Positions 1 to 14,134 are shown, counted from the first letter of the stretch. The stretch: DNA of 64,000 bases from Lineus longissimus (GCF_910592395.1 NC_088322.1:12395431-12459430), one strand, 5' to 3'. The notes: generated from the letters alone by a model not told the origin. Numbers and translations are program-made.

Positions 1-256
1 CGGGTTCAAGTTTCTTCCCTTTCTGGTCCCGGGAAATTAAAGGGAAAAAAACTACCATGCAATCTTACCGATCATGCATGGGTCAGCAAAACAGCATGAA
101 ACTGAAGAAAATGATAAAAGGGGAGAACTGTCAAGTTATCATTATTTTAAAAAAAACATTGTTCGGTGGACAACAAAAGAAAAAAAAATCAGCGGGAGAT
201 GAGGAGAGGTAAAAATTATCGTAACTTTTGCTGCCGTGCAAAGAGATCATCCTCAA

Positions 257-411
257 CCGGAAGTCACGTGCCCCATCAATCAGCGCATCTCCTGTTTTCC
301 TCCACGAAATCGGATTAGCGGTGCCACTGGGCATGCGCAGTTCGTGGAATGACGACTTTTATTGTAGGTGACATGCTTTTACCGGGTAAACGTGTGCAGG
401 GTCCTGATTGG
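257..411. promoter_or_regulatory. Promoter-like cluster of ETS, E-box, NRF-1 and CCAAT motifs
   Basis: CCGGAAGT (257-264, ETS type) abuts CACGTG (265-270, E-box). GCATGCGCA (331-339, NRF-1 type) and an inverted CCAAT box, ATTGG (407-411), follow within 150 bases. This combination is typical of TATA-less, often bidirectional, housekeeping promoters in animals. No exon of a downstream or upstream gene could be identified next to it, so the promoter role is inference from motif clustering only. Confidence 0.35.
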
Positions 412-2489
412 ATAATCATATTATCATTCAGCATTGAGTTCTTTCGTATTTTTATTGTGAAGGCCGTTACGTGATCATCGTTTTCGAAGAGAATTAGGTT
501 TCCCGGAGAAAGAAAATATCTCTGGTTTGCCTTAGGAAAATGATACGCCTATCATGTCCAAAATCCCAAATATCGCCAAAGAAACCCGTAAGAATCCGAG
601 TCACATTTGTGTATGTTGTTGAAAACAACTAAATTACCCAAGAGGGCAAATCATCGCAACCAAATCTAGTGTTCTTTCTTTCGATTCGAGGCAAATTATG
701 TTCAGCACCCTCGTGCAAAGAAGGCAGCATGATGTTTCCCAGCGTTAAAAATGTTAGCCTCCTCAGGTGTTCAAAGCCCATCGGCCAGGCCTTTGGAGCC
801 ATTCGAAAAAATCTTTCCCGTAGCCTACATGTATGTACGACTCTCTGTTCATTCTTACGTCATATAGCACAAGCATCTCCGTACAGTCTCGTCATCACAA
901 CAAACTGTCACTGCCATAGAAATTCCTTTTGCCATATCAATATACACCACAGCATTCCTCTCATCGAACCATCCCATACTCTAGGAATCCTGAGAGCACT
1001 GTACCTCAAGACTCTGGCATTCCACCAAAACCGTAAATCTCATATTGAGCAAAATGTGGCCCGCGTGGACTCTTCCATCCCTTTGTACTCCAGCCTCCTC
1101 ACTAACCTCATCACACGCGTCTTCAAGCACTACCTTACTATCTTGTCATACGGAATGGTCATTGTACTGTGGGAAACCACCTCTGGTACTCATATCTCAA
1201 GATATGGCAATCCGTTCACCACATTTCCATTTCGACACACATTGACCATGTTCCACTGTGCATTTGAATAGACACATCTGAAGATCAATTCGGTCAAATT
1301 GAGCTGGGATTTTACGCACTTCATTTCGTGTTTTCCGCAAAAGTTGTCATTTTCAGTTTTTTCTCTTGATGTATTTGGAAAGGTGCAGTCACTTCAACTT
1401 TCGAGTTCCTATGTGGTGATATTTACAACAGGGCAAGATATTCAACGGCAAAGAGAAATCAAGATGATATTTTTCGGCAACCGTTTTTCTTCTTCTCTCC
1501 TGTTCTTTTTCCACAAATACAAGGACCATTTACGATCAAATCTGACATACTAAATAAAAGGACTTTCTCGGTCCGTTTCAACGATTTTCCCAAGAAGAGG
1601 GATGCATCGATATTGAATCCATTTTTGTAAGATGATAAACACAGCGTCTGTTCTCGATATACTTTGTCACTGAGCCCCTATCTGTACTAGACACAGTCAC
1701 AAACGTTCAGAGGCCCCCTTCCCAGATATTTTATCATCGAGTGATTGTATTTCATTTTCTCGGCGATTAGTGCTGTTCGGTGTCGACATCGCTCTCTGTG
1801 AGTCAGCCCGTTAGTTGCCGACAATCTCTTCACATCACGGACCTAATGTAATATACCGAGGGTTAGGCTACCATCTCATTGAAAGGACCACAGGGACCAC
1901 TGGGTATCGTTAAGAAAAACGGCAGAGAGATATATTCTATTATTGGGGGCAACGAGTTTATCATATTAGACTGAGGGCATGATCTGTGCAAAGTTCTAAG
2001 TCCTCTCAAAGATTATTACCTCATCTAAGTAGTTCAGTTCGGTGTCTTCACATCCAGCATGTTTAGTGTTCATACGTCTTCGCCGCCGCTCGAAGGTTTG
2101 CCGCGGTGATCGGAGGTAACCACGCCAACTACCTATGCACTCCTTTCCAAAATAATGAACAACCAACCGAAAACTACTGTTTTTTTTAAATTTAGGAAGA
2201 CGAATTTATATAAATCATTATATTATACTGTTTATTATTCAAATCAACAAATATTACCTCTACATATCTGTAAATATGTTGATTTACACTTGAGTGCCAC
2301 GTGTTGGCTGTCTAACCTTATGCTGAACTTTTAAAGCCATATACATACTCTTTGGGAGTTTGTGACCACAATGAAACCTTGCACGAGCCCTCTTTAAACA
2401 GATTTAACCTCAATAAATAACAAAATATCGCTCGCAACATGGTGTCCTTTTGAACTTGTGAACGGCCAAGGACCCATAGACAACTCACC
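412..2489. other. No recognisable gene
   Basis: The longest open frame here (about 669-1271, + strand, 200 codons) has no domain, no signal peptide and no similarity I recognise. Its opposite strand is also partly open, so I treat it as chance. A GC-rich patch near 2088-2120 and AT-rich stretches are seen, but nothing that can be named. Confidence 0.5.
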
Positions 2490-3690
2490 GATGGGAAATG
2501 TATTGTTTCACCTGGTGTCACTTGCAAGACATTCACACCATCACCAGCTCGTGTTTCACCTATGCATGTCCAATTACAACTGCTTCTAACAGAAGTTCGC
2601 CTCTCTCACTCCACCGTACAAGCCGCCAAGGCACGACAAAAGATCGCCATCATATCCAATTCCAAAATGTCACGTTTTAAAATGTTTTCTTAATTGACTC
2701 CCAGACCGTTAATCAACTTTTGAATTCTATAGCTTACAATATGGATGCAGTATAGACGGGGTTACACATTATTAAGGTTTCTCCCTGGAAAGGTCGATCC
2801 CGATAGCATCTAGTGGCAAAGAGTAACCCATGATGACCAGCTCTCACAGATTTCTAAGGACTTAACACGATAATTTGATAAAAAGTTTATTTATGATGTC
2901 CGATTCCAAAATGTAACTTTTTTTTTAAAATTGACACTCATATCGTGAATCAAACCAGACTCTGAAAGACTCTGGGCAAACTTCACAATTTTTTATTATC
3001 GGACCCTTGAAACAAAATTCCATTTATTTTGCCAACAATATGAATGCAGTTCCAAAGGAGTAACACAACAGTGACTCCCCTCAACGTAAAGCTGCGAACA
3101 GCAGCCGATGACCAGCTCCCTCACCTTTATCAAGGCCCAAACGCGCCAAAGGTTAATCTTGACATCATATTCCAGAATGTCATGTTCCACGTGTTTTCTT
3201 AATTGACACCCATATAGTTAATTTGAATTATCAGAACTTCGAAACACGATTCTATTCACTTTCGATATGATTGCAGCCACATACGGATAAACACGTCGGT
3301 GTCTCTTCAAGACTCTCACACCAGCTACATAGAGTAACCAGCCTCCCTCAGATCTTTTCGGCACAAAGGTTAATCGTGATAGCCAATTCCAAAATATCAC
3401 ATTCAAGCGTTTTCTTAATTGACCCCATATCGTAAATCAAACTTTTCAATTTAGGATTATCAGACATACACTTCTATTTATTACACTCACCGACGCTTAC
3501 AATATATCGTAGTGTTTCACTTCAAAGAAAGCTCGCATCAACTGTAAACAGTAGCCCGCGCCTCTAATCTTTCTCAAAACTCAACACGACACAGCTTACT
3601 CATGATATCCGATTTCAAAATGTCATATTCCACGTGTTTTCTTAATTGACACCCGTATCGTTAATCAAAGTTTTCAATTTCGAATTATCT
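2490..3690. repeat. Diverged satellite-like tandem array, unit about 215-265 bp, ~5 copies
   Basis: A block containing ATTCCAAAATGTCA, then TTTTCTTAATTGACNCCC, then a (G/A)TTAATCAA-type segment recurs at 2658, 2903, 3169, 3386 and 3612, giving spacings of 245, 266, 217 and 226. Between these blocks other shared motifs recur in the same order: GATGACCAGCTC-like, a GGGGT/GGAGTAACAC-like piece and AAAGGTTAATC. The copies are clearly diverged with indels, so this is an old tandem expansion rather than an active array. Confidence 0.65.
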
Positions 3691-6600
3691 GTTTGCATAA
3701 ACGATGTCTCGCGTGCGATTGATTGTGCTGTGCAATTATTCGACGATATATTAACGCGGGGTTAGTCTCTCGTGATACTACTGGTTCTATTCGCGGCATC
3801 ATTGCAGAAGAAATTCGGTTAGAGAGAATGCCCGCTGGACCAAGAGACTGCAAAGGAAAGGCACGATGAAAACGATGCCATCGGGTTTAATAGTTTGTTG
3901 TTCGGTCTGACGGGATATGGGTTGGGATATTGCTATGGTGCTGAATCTCCATGATTGAATTCTTCGCATTTTGGCGACGTATTTTTGGAAGAAGTCATGT
4001 GTCTCTGGCATTAATAGAAATAAATTCTAGAGACATGTGAGTTCTAGCTTAAGTAAAATCAAACAGAATGTAAAAAAAATTCAAATTAGATTTTTCTTTT
4101 CTTAGCTTGATTTTTGCACATGAATGAAAGAATATGTCCGAAAAACCTGCCTGAAACACACACCAAAACCTTGAACAAATCAACGCCAAGTTATCATGTG
4201 ATGTGTGAACCAATCAACGGCATTGACACTATTCACGTGATTCCTTATATGATAACAGCTCTCAGCTCCTTCCCAATCAGCTACATTTTGGGCGCCTGGC
4301 AAGAGGGTGGATCTGGAGAAAATTGTGCAATATCTTTGGCGGATCGTATCGCCTTGTACGGCCAACACATTTTCCGGTTTGTTGGGCAGAATGATTGTTT
4401 TTCGGGCGGAAAATCCTTGTGGCGTCATGGTAGGGATGACCCGATATGACCCATTGCTGTTGACTAGCTCGCGATCTTGATTCCACCAATCGCACATGAA
4501 TGTCCACTCAAGAGTCCATCGCAGTGAAATGCATTGTTTTACATGCTCGTTATGAAAGAGATTGCACAAAACTACCCACAAAACACTAACGCACTAACAT
4601 GCTGTCGGTATCACTTTGACGAAGCAAACACTGAATTACTAGAATCTCTGTAAAAAACGGTCGTTGCTACATAAAATTTAGCAGAAAAAAGCTCATGTTT
4701 CTTTTTTGGCTGTGTGCCATTCATTCCCTTGAAAGAATTACGATAATTTTCAGAATCACTGATATTTCTGTTCTGTGAAATATGGTATTAGGTCAATACT
4801 GATTTTTTTAATCCTCCTTCAGTTAAGACAAAAAATGTTGTTTTTTTATTTGAGAACTCTCTCCATATACAGATACGACATGTTAGCAGATGGCTTATGA
4901 AATAATAACCCGATTTATCATGTTTATTGAGTTTTGAAATCAATGCAATTTCAAGGCCGATAGTGTTCCGTCGGAACTTTCTGGTCAATAGTATGAATGA
5001 AATGAATTCCTCATATTATATTATATTATAAGACCAATACTACGAATGACATTCTAATGCGGGCATCAATATGACACTCCCTCGTTGTGTGGGGTGCGCA
5101 TGGGCTATAGGTCGAGGTCAAGGTCAAAACCTGTCATCTAGTTCGATCTGTTTCTTTTTTCTCACGGTGTTCAATGAAGTATTACACGAAAGTGCGGATT
5201 ACTTTTTGCAAACACTCCTTAATGTAACACGGGTTGTTAGCTTAAGTAATAGAAAATTCATCAATTTGAAATAATGATCGTGTAGTAATTTACTTTGGGA
5301 TGCACGAAAAGAGATTTTCAACCGATGCAAAACGACGTCAAACTTGGCGTCGTAAGTTTTCTCGGCAATTCATCGTTAGGGCTAATCAAATTTGAAATTT
5401 CGCCGAATAATCAGGTTTTTTTTAAATGTGTCAATTATAATATTTTCGGCTTAAAATAAGTAGATAAATTCCAGGATGAAGAATGTCGATATTGCGGCTA
5501 AAGTTCAAGCTCTCAATGATTGAATTAAAGTTTATGGATCTCAAATGCAGGTCTGCAAATGGGGATTTTTACACCTTTAGCAGCTTCTATCGAACCCGTT
5601 TTATTTTGCCCTCTCCTCATGTGAATGGCATAAGCGTTTCCCGATAATTTCGAGTGAAATGAAATGTACTGGACCGTATGAAGATTACGCCGGGTAAAGA
5701 ATCAAATGCTTTACGATATAACAATGGTATATTTTGAAGCATCTAAATACTGTGCATAAAGAATATATTATAGTTGTAGTCGGTTATACCTTGACAAAGA
5801 ACACAAGGCGCATAAAGCAATTACAGATTTTAATCCAACCTATCTCATGTACACGTAATACACTCCAGTGCACACATAGAAGCACTAGGTCCTTACGCAT
5901 AAAGCAATCATAGAGTGCAATCCAACTTAACCTACATTGTATGTACACGTAATACACTTCAGTGCACACAAAATGTACATCATCGTAGATGGAACTTCAA
6001 AACTGGTCTCCCTCCGCTACCAGGCACGTCCCAAGGAACCCAATTACCGTATAGCCTTAGCTGCAGGACCCCTGAGACTTAATCCCTGAGCACAGAAAAT
6101 CTACCAATATTGTTAGGGATGAGTTCTCTCTTCTCTTTGTCTTATCTTGTCTCTCTATGTGCACGTTTATGTATTGAGTTGGGAATGATACTCAGATCTC
6201 GATCAGAGATTTCCCAGAGTGCCAATTTCAAGATGGCGATGATAGCTCTATGTCCGATATTCACTTTCTCGTAATACATGTCCACACTAAAAAATGTAAC
6301 TTGAAAATACATGTAGTACTCGTAGACATGGCCTGATTTCATCTACATGATATGATTTGATGACCTGTGGGTCCTATCACTTTCTTTGAATCAGCGTGTT
6401 TTATGAACCGTGCTACATTACTCAGTTTAGACAGTGCTCGAGACTACCATGCCCAGTTTTTTTCACGCCTTTTATCGCAATGAAGCGAGAAAGATTCATT
6501 AGAAACTGGGAGCCTTTCGATGGACGACCGGCCCAACGCGTAGTCACTGGGCCGATCATAGGAAATCCGTAGTGTAGAGTCACACAGCAAAAGATGAAGC

Positions 6601-9600
6601 AGAGCACAGAAGATGAACAAGAGGCCGTCGTTTAATCCGTAGATCAGCTCCTGGACTAAGTGACTATTCTAGTCAGCCACATAATCAAACTGACCGGCGA
6701 GGACCAGCCAGCAATTGACCTAATGGCGTTTAGCACGATGTCATAACCATGCGTCAAGAGGGACCACATTAGCTAAGAGAGCTATGTCGCCCGCGGTCAT
6801 ACTGCTGCAGTAAATGAAAAAGATCATTCACAGCTGATTTTGCAGTGAAACACTGCTGGCTCTTGCCCCGCAACCTTTCAGATGCTGAGAGACATCGCTG
6901 TAAAATATTTGGAATAGGTGCATCAGATTTATCGAATCGGCATCATGGCCCAGAATGGGGCTACGGCAAAAGAAACAGCCAATGTCCTTCAGAAAAATAT
7001 TTGGAAATCTGTGCGATGAAGATTTCAAAATACGTTTAAACGAAAATAGCATTCCCTTGTCCTATCGGTCAATGGTAATAATGAGTTGAAACATAGTTGA
7101 ACGACTCATATTCCCGGTTTTCTAGGAGTCATTTTTCCGGCAAGCTGCAAGGAATATGTAAAATGGTTAACTCAGATACCGTCCCTAAAGGAGGGACATT
7201 TTAATTGCCATTCCCTCTGGGCAGAGCATCCAGCGAGCAGGATCGAGTTTGTTTCAGACCAGAAAAAACAAGGAAGAAATAAAGTCTGCGCAGAAAATCC
7301 AGGGATCCTTTTTGATATTCCTTTGCAAAAATTAGGTTCACAGTCTTTTTGTCTCTCACAAGAGCAAGAAGACATGAAAATTTATTTTGTCAACAAAATT
7401 ATGACACATGAGTGCTTACAAGTAGTATTCAGTTGAAGAAATGAAATATAAGCTATTGTTGATGTTTTTACTATCAGAATCCATTAGGTTACATCGTGTG
7501 AGTAAACAAGATGTTACATTGCGACCGATATATAACTCTTGGATGTCACAACGAAATTCTCAAGAAGAAAATGCACTCTTCAGTCATTAATGCCTGCAAT
7601 GTTTGCATGCGCATTGTAAACTATAGCTACTTCGTTTATTTCAATTGTGTTAATCTCGAACAAGACTAAAAATCGAAAGTGGATTTCTGTGGGAAATTTC
7701 CTCCACTGACCATGTGTTCTGTGGCAGAGTTGAAGTGATTAATCGCTGTATCGAAGGCTGGAGAATTGGAGGATGGCTCCGCGGACTCACTGTTCCGCAG
7801 TAAATTCAAATCACCGTGGGATTCGACCAACCGCATCGGTTTAGAGAATACTTTTTTCCGGTTTGAAATTACAAAAGCTTTGGTTTTCGAGTGACTGGTT
7901 TGTGGTATCGGATGATCAGACCGGGATGTTGTTTCGGTTCAAGATTTGATGCAGAAATGTTTAATGCAGCAGACGTTTTATGCAAACCTCGCAACAGTTC
8001 CCATCCCAGAATCACATAGCATCACGAAAGCATCAGCAATTACCTCGAGGAACGAGGTATGATTGAAAGATTTGGGATTGGCTCCCGATTTTCTTTCTGA
8101 TCTGGTAGATATCAGATGATCTTTTTCCGTTGCCCATCCTAGAAATTCATGATCCATAAAAAGACATTAACATTATCATTTGAGATTCCTGAAGGACAGA
8201 GTCCAAGGACACCCATTACGATGACAGCTGGTCTTTAAATCAATAAATGGTTTTCCTTCAGTGGCCACTCCCTAGTATCAACTTAAAGAAGGTTTTTAAC
8301 TTTTTTTCGTGTTATCATGACGAAAGACTTTTTCGAACTTTGGTTCGAAACTCTCATTTGGTTTCAGATGTATTCATTTTAGGTTGCGGTATAGAAAGTA
8401 GGTTTTGCGTCATTCAAGCCGTGTATATTGAGTGCATCAGATGCACCCAGCCTTTTCTGCTAGACAGCCTTGCATTGAAACTCCAAACCACGTCTCCTTA
8501 AAAACATATTTGAACAAGGCGTGTGCTAGCTGTCCAGCAAATAAGCTTCCCTTACAGCCAGTTAGCTTTCCTTGTCATTGCTTGTTGGCGATACACTGCA
8601 GTAAATATGTACAACAATGTTCTAATTTGGCTGATCAACCATAATGTACCTAATCAACCCAATTCACCCAATGTCACTTTCATTTTGTCCTTACACATTA
8701 ATGCAGGTTTAATGCAATGATTCCATTAGTTTAATTTCATTACAATTTTATTACCTCATTGAATTCCCATGATACTTTTAGCGAAAACTGCTCAGCATTG
8801 GAAGCTAACATAGCGGTTCTTAAGGGGGATAGGGCGTCCCCTATTTCGTATTTTAGTTCTGTGCTCGTTGTGACGAAATGCTGCCCGAACAAAAAAGAAA
8901 AGTGTTGTCAGTTGCTTGTTTTTGATTATCACTCACATCACACACCACTCCCAACTACGGACCAAATAACCACTTTTTCGGAATTAGCAAAACAGTCGCT
9001 GGTGTTAGTTCTGCAGCTGAATCTTATCCAACTTATCTTTTCGCACCTCCTTCAACGCATCAGTGGAGAGTTCGTTTATATTCTCTAAAAAACCAATAAC
9101 ATTGTGTCTGTGTATATCTAAAGGGTTTATTGAGAGGTTGGTGACTGATGGACGAGATGGTTGGAATATAAATGGTTTTGTAAGGATCTTCTTAATATTT
9201 TTGGATTGGTCGCGGCAGAATAGGAAAACGTCTCGAAAAACACAGAGGTGGCGACCGCCATACCGCCAAATCAATGAAAGCTTTGACCATCTAACGACTT
9301 CTGGCTTCACGCTGTTGAATTGTCTAACCCCCAGCCGTCAATATTGAAAGCAGGAATGGGGTCTTTTGATTGGCCAATCTGACTTGACGTCTCCAGAATT
9401 CTGCTTAAGGGTAATCGTAAATGAAATGTCTACATATTTTTTTAATGATATACTCTATTACAATAACGCACAGCGCAGTGATAGACATTTATATAGCGAA
9501 ATCCTCCGAGTGGTGAAATACCTCCGCCACGATTGACACACCGTTTCATCCACAAAAGGAAATATGACTCATTTTGTGCTTTCTGCACGGAATCCATATT

Positions 9601-12600
9601 GTTTACTTCGGGCTGCAAATTGCCCTCAAAGTCAACTTAAATTTCTCTTAGGTTTCCAATGATATGCGAAGGAGAAGTTCATATCATCCTATCCTGACAG
9701 ACTACCCTATTTAATATACGAAGACAAGAACGCGTATGTCTGGCTCACTTACGCTGGATTCCACTTTCGAAATCGAGGCTGTCGGTCAACAAAATGGCGG
9801 ATATTAGCAAAGAAACTAACAGAGCATTGGGTGTTTGAAATAGTTAAAGAAATGCATCCTTTGCTTTGTGCAAGGTTGAAATATTACACTTTAGTTGTTT
9901 GAAGGATTTCGAATTAACCCGCGTATTTCACCCATCGTAATGTGTGACATATTACATTAGAATAACAGCAGCGCGATTTCGACATTATTTTGTGCTGATT
10001 CTTAGCAAAAATTCCAAAAGCAGCAATTCCAATTTTGCATTTTATCGCACCTTCTCAGTGCCTTGTGCAAAACAAACACACCAACGTGAAAGAGATTCAA
10101 TCAGAGACAAAGATACCAGGCAACCTCATCCCAGGGATAACTTGTGCTTCTATTGCTGACGCATTTCATGCATTGGGTCTTTCCTCTGATCATATGGACG
10201 AGCTTTCGAATTTCGGAAAAACACACCTTGAACCGGTAACATGAAGTTCGAATTTTGTACAGCTTCGCCAATGCATTTATTCTGTGCATTAGGACCTTGG
10301 AACGGGTTGGCCCTGATGGCCATTAGAGGAAGGGCCAGATAAGATGTATCTGTTTAGAGAATAACCCCGGTTTCCATCGTCATTCGGGTATCTGATGACA
10401 ATCGGCTGCACCCAGCATCCAAACAAGATGCTAACGAATGCCAATGGCGTCGTAAGAATCTCGCTTCCGAGATAACCTCTCGTTTGCCCGAGATCATATC
10501 TTCTCGCGAGATTTTATCTCAAGCGTTTTAATGACACTCGGATGAACATTTGGTCTCATCAGAAAAGGTTATCGTGAATCTGTACAGTAGGTGAGCTCTG
10601 CATTAGATGGTTTCTTATACAGTCCGAGACAGATTATCAACAATCTATGGAAGGTGCCACGGAGGAAATTATTTGTCCTATTTTGAGTCGACTCTGCATA
10701 AACTGCCGGGGAAATGCACAAGCGACAATTTGGCAGGGAAGAATATTAACCACGTATTACGCCAGCAGAGTGCATTATTACCAATAAATTAATTCCTACT
10801 GGAATAGCTCAAAACCGCCGAGAGTAGTAATGTTGACTTACGCCACCAACAAAAAGCCTTGAAATATGTCAATTTGACTAGGTCAAGATGTTGGAAACAA
10901 CTTGGAATCATTTTGGGCAAATGTGACTCGAACTTCTTCTGACCAGCCTGCCGATGATTTGATACCTTTGTGGCTATATCATAGATCTCGGGTCATACGA
11001 TTGAGCTTGATACCTCGATCTTCCCTTTGAGGCCTGCAGTTGGAAGGTTGCATCTCGGACTCGCCCCATCTAATCTGATACACTGGTGGCCTTTCAGAGG
11101 TAAGAAATTGGGGTCTTGGAAATCCATTCTTGTTTAGAAGTAAGGGCTCAGAATCTTTGATAGTCGTTCGCCAAATACAACCTCACCCTAAAACAAGACA
11201 ATAGAATGAGTTGAATAGAAATTTCAAGATTGCTCTAAGATCCACGGATTCCGATATAAATCAATGGAAGCAAGTCGTAGGTTTAAAAAGTGACCTCTTA
11301 GAATGGATTTCATGAGTATGTTTACTTTACCCGGGTCAAATGTAAATACATTTCACGAATGGACCCAGCCTTTAATTGCTGCGACGTTTCTACTCCAACT
11401 CCACTCGATACGTTTGATGGTAATTACAATTTGCTACGGAGCGACGCTTGATTAAGTCAATCTAATAACATAATGGACCGTGATGCCTTTATTCCCATAT
11501 TTGGCCGGCGGCCATCACTAGAACAGTGGTGAAAAAGCAGAACATTTCCAGGAAAGAAACTTTAAAGGGAAAAGAGCAGGAACGAAGGGAATGTTTTTGA
11601 AAGTGTTTCAAGAAGAATTCGCCTGATATCTCAGTGTACATTGAATACTAAATGTGCATCGATTTGCGTCAGATTAGGATGAAAATATTTTACACATGGT
11701 AAAGGTTCGTAAATCAAACACTCGCAGATCTGAGGAGGATGCATTTCGTTTCAAAATAGCATTTTGTGCTCGGGTTTGGTAAGGTCAGCCTCAAGGGTGC
11801 AGATTTAGTTTTTCTGCGCACATTACCAAACAGATTATAAACACGTGCTGTCACATTACAGTATCGTGGACAAGCACTTCAAGTAATCTTATGGTAAAAA
11901 TGCGTTGGCACGCGAAACTGACACAACGAACAAAGGCTTAGTCGTTTCGCGCAACATGGTACTTCCATGAGTAGGCCAATCTTTGAAGAGAAAACTTGAA
12001 ATTGACGATTTGCATTTTACGAAATGACATTGCTAGGTCTGTAATGCCTTTCGGTGATGAATTGATAACACGAGATAACACAATGTGGACGCGAGTTTTA
12101 CCTCACACCTTTTAAGCGCATTTTGTTTCGCAGTGAGAAAGTGGGAAGGTTAAGATAAAAACACCTTCCCAAGGGAAAGGGTAATTAGCATTATCTCCAG
12201 GCTGGCCTTGAAAAATCTAATAATGGGCATTCTTAAATCGTTTACATCACCGGATGGGCGACCTTGCAAAAACGGAATTTTCGTTCAATTCAGTACAGAC
12301 GCGTAGGTACGGGTTCCTAGCGGGCGCATGCCCCTGTGGAAATCGTCAGGATGTTCCATGGTAAATTTCAAGTTCCCTCGAGTGCATTTGGAACCTTATA
12401 GTAATCTAAAATCTCGGACGTGATGCAAATTTTCATTTCTTTCGGTGGGACGTGTTTGAAATTTGCTGCAATTTCTTTTATTGAAATCGTATTCCATGAA
12501 TCATGAGAATAAAACTTAATTTCTGCGCATCCGATGTCATTGCTGAGGGAATCTGATGATTAACTTGGTGAACCCACACTCAGCCTAATATCTCAACGTG

Positions 12601-13742
12601 TAACTACAAGGGCACGTGACTTGCAATTAAATGACATATACATGTACCTATTTCAAAGTGTAAGTTTTGTCTATGTGATAAATGTCATGGTTTGCGGACG
12701 ATCACATCAACTTTTTTTCGTCCCTATAGCAAAATGGCGATATGGCGTCAGGATCACTGATAAGACAGTATTCGTTGTGGTTTCACGTGAAATTGTTCCT
12801 CAGTTCGAAGATTTGTATTACCAGTCTTCCTTTTTGTTATTGAAATAAAACTGACAGGTTGACACAACGTCAAATTTGGACATGGTACAGCCACTCCGCA
12901 TGGTTCATTCCGTCAACGCCGACGAAAGCCAAATCAAAATTACTGTAACAATCAAATGCCTTCTGACAATATTTTTCAAGTGAGGAATCATCTTTCTTTC
13001 GTTGCCTTTGACAACTTTTCAGCATTTTTCCTGCCATTTTAAAGCCAACTAGAAAGAAGTCCAGGATGCATTAACTGCCAATGGTGCAGCACGATTAGAT
13101 TAACGCGAATATGCAGAAGTTGTTTTTGACCGCTAAACACCACACAACAAACGCAACTACTACTAATTTCCTGTGTTCTCGCTCTTAATGGTTTTTCCGA
13201 GATCCACAATTGAATGAAGCTAAGGGCCCCGTTAGCTCCTTTTCGGAAATGCCCCTTGGCGTGTGTCGGAACCAATTTCTGTCATAAATTAGCAAAATGC
13301 ATGGCCCTCCAAATAAAAGTTCCGACAGTTGTCCGGCAAATGTACATGACTTTCTGTACACCTCGGAGACTCGGCGCTGGAGAGTGTTGTGATAGATGTT
13401 ACGCGCTGCAGCAAGAAAATGCCGAGTAGCTTTGGCAACTTTTGTGCTGACGCGACCTTCTCTTCGCATTTCATTCATGAAGGAGGGAGGAAAAACTATC
13501 CATTAGCAACAGTACCCCGAAGGTCGGGTGGTTAGAACATTGTATCAGAATGTATCTGGCAACCAGTAGCTAAACATAGGTTAAGCGTGGGCGTGGGTAA
13601 CGGACTTCTTTGAGAAGCATAACCTATTAATGCTGATTTTACTTCGATTTAATACCAATCAATGTAAAATCTCAGTTGTATATCTTTCGTCCTCGAACCA
13701 CACATTTCAACCATTGACGAGTGTATGTCTTTTTCGTTACAG
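3691..13742. other. Large gene-free stretch left of the receptor kinase exons
   Basis: No exon with recognisable protein similarity was found. Open frames on both strands at 4114-4581 (111 and 133 codons) overlap each other and match nothing I know. The missing 5' exons of the kinase gene (signal peptide and any further extracellular modules) may lie in this stretch or beyond the left edge. Inside it are the 87 bp duplication (5810-5970) and a TCTCGCGAGA palindrome (10502-10511). Confidence 0.45.
5810..5970. repeat. Two-copy tandem duplication, ~87 bp period
   Basis: GCATAAAGCAAT starts at about 5810 and again at about 5897. Both copies continue through ATCCAAC, then GTACACGTAATACACT and CAGTGCACACA in the same order, with a few substitutions. 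It is a simple local duplication in non-coding sequence. Confidence 0.7.
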
Positions 13743-14134
13743 CTCCTAAACCAGTGTGCAAAGAAGACTGTGGGGAGGCCGACTGTGTCCTCCTTGTTGG
13801 CAAAAAGGAGACTGAGTGTTACTGCGTGGCCAATCTCCGGAAGCCCATCGACGGCAAGTGCCCCGGACAAATTGGAGTTATAGGTATGTACCAGGTGGGT
13901 TAGGCACAATCAGAAGCTCCTTTGAGTCATCTTATGCTATCTGTCAGTGCTATTACTTAAGTCCATTTACAAAAATATCCGCTATTTTTCCTCTAGGCCA
14001 ACCCGCTTCAGCTTGCAAGGAAGACTGTGGGGAAGCAACGTGCGTGAAGGACGACAACGAGCCCCCGAGATGCCTCTGTGTCTTCAGCCTGAAACAACCG
14101 GTCAACGGAACGTGCTCGGAGACAGCGGAACCAG
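13743..14134 (+). other. Tandem EGF/FOLN-like modules, one per phase 1-1 exon
   Basis: Exons 13743-13883 and 13997-14134 encode modules that share C-x3-C-x4-C, then C-x-C, then a final C, and the motif CKEDCGEA. Both introns are phase 1 and both exons are nearly the same length (141 and 138 bases). This is the pattern expected from exon duplication of a shuffled extracellular module. More copies may exist upstream but were not seen. Confidence 0.8.

Noticed and set aside
669-1271. 200-codon plus-strand open frame, the longest in the left part
   Set aside because: No domain, no start context, a biased residue mix and a partly open opposite strand. Nothing supports coding.
4114-4581. Overlapping open frames on both strands (111 and 133 codons)
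   Set aside because: Neither resembles a known family, and mutual overlap suggests a stop-poor stretch rather than a gene. A search of the 133-codon frame would decide.
9005-9347. 101-codon minus-strand and 94-codon plus-strand frames
   Set aside because: They overlap in opposite directions with no recognisable feature.
13185-13478. Open frames on both strands just upstream of the first kinase exon
   Set aside because: Considered as a missing kinase exon, but there is no EGF-like cysteine pattern, signal peptide or matching phase 1 junction.
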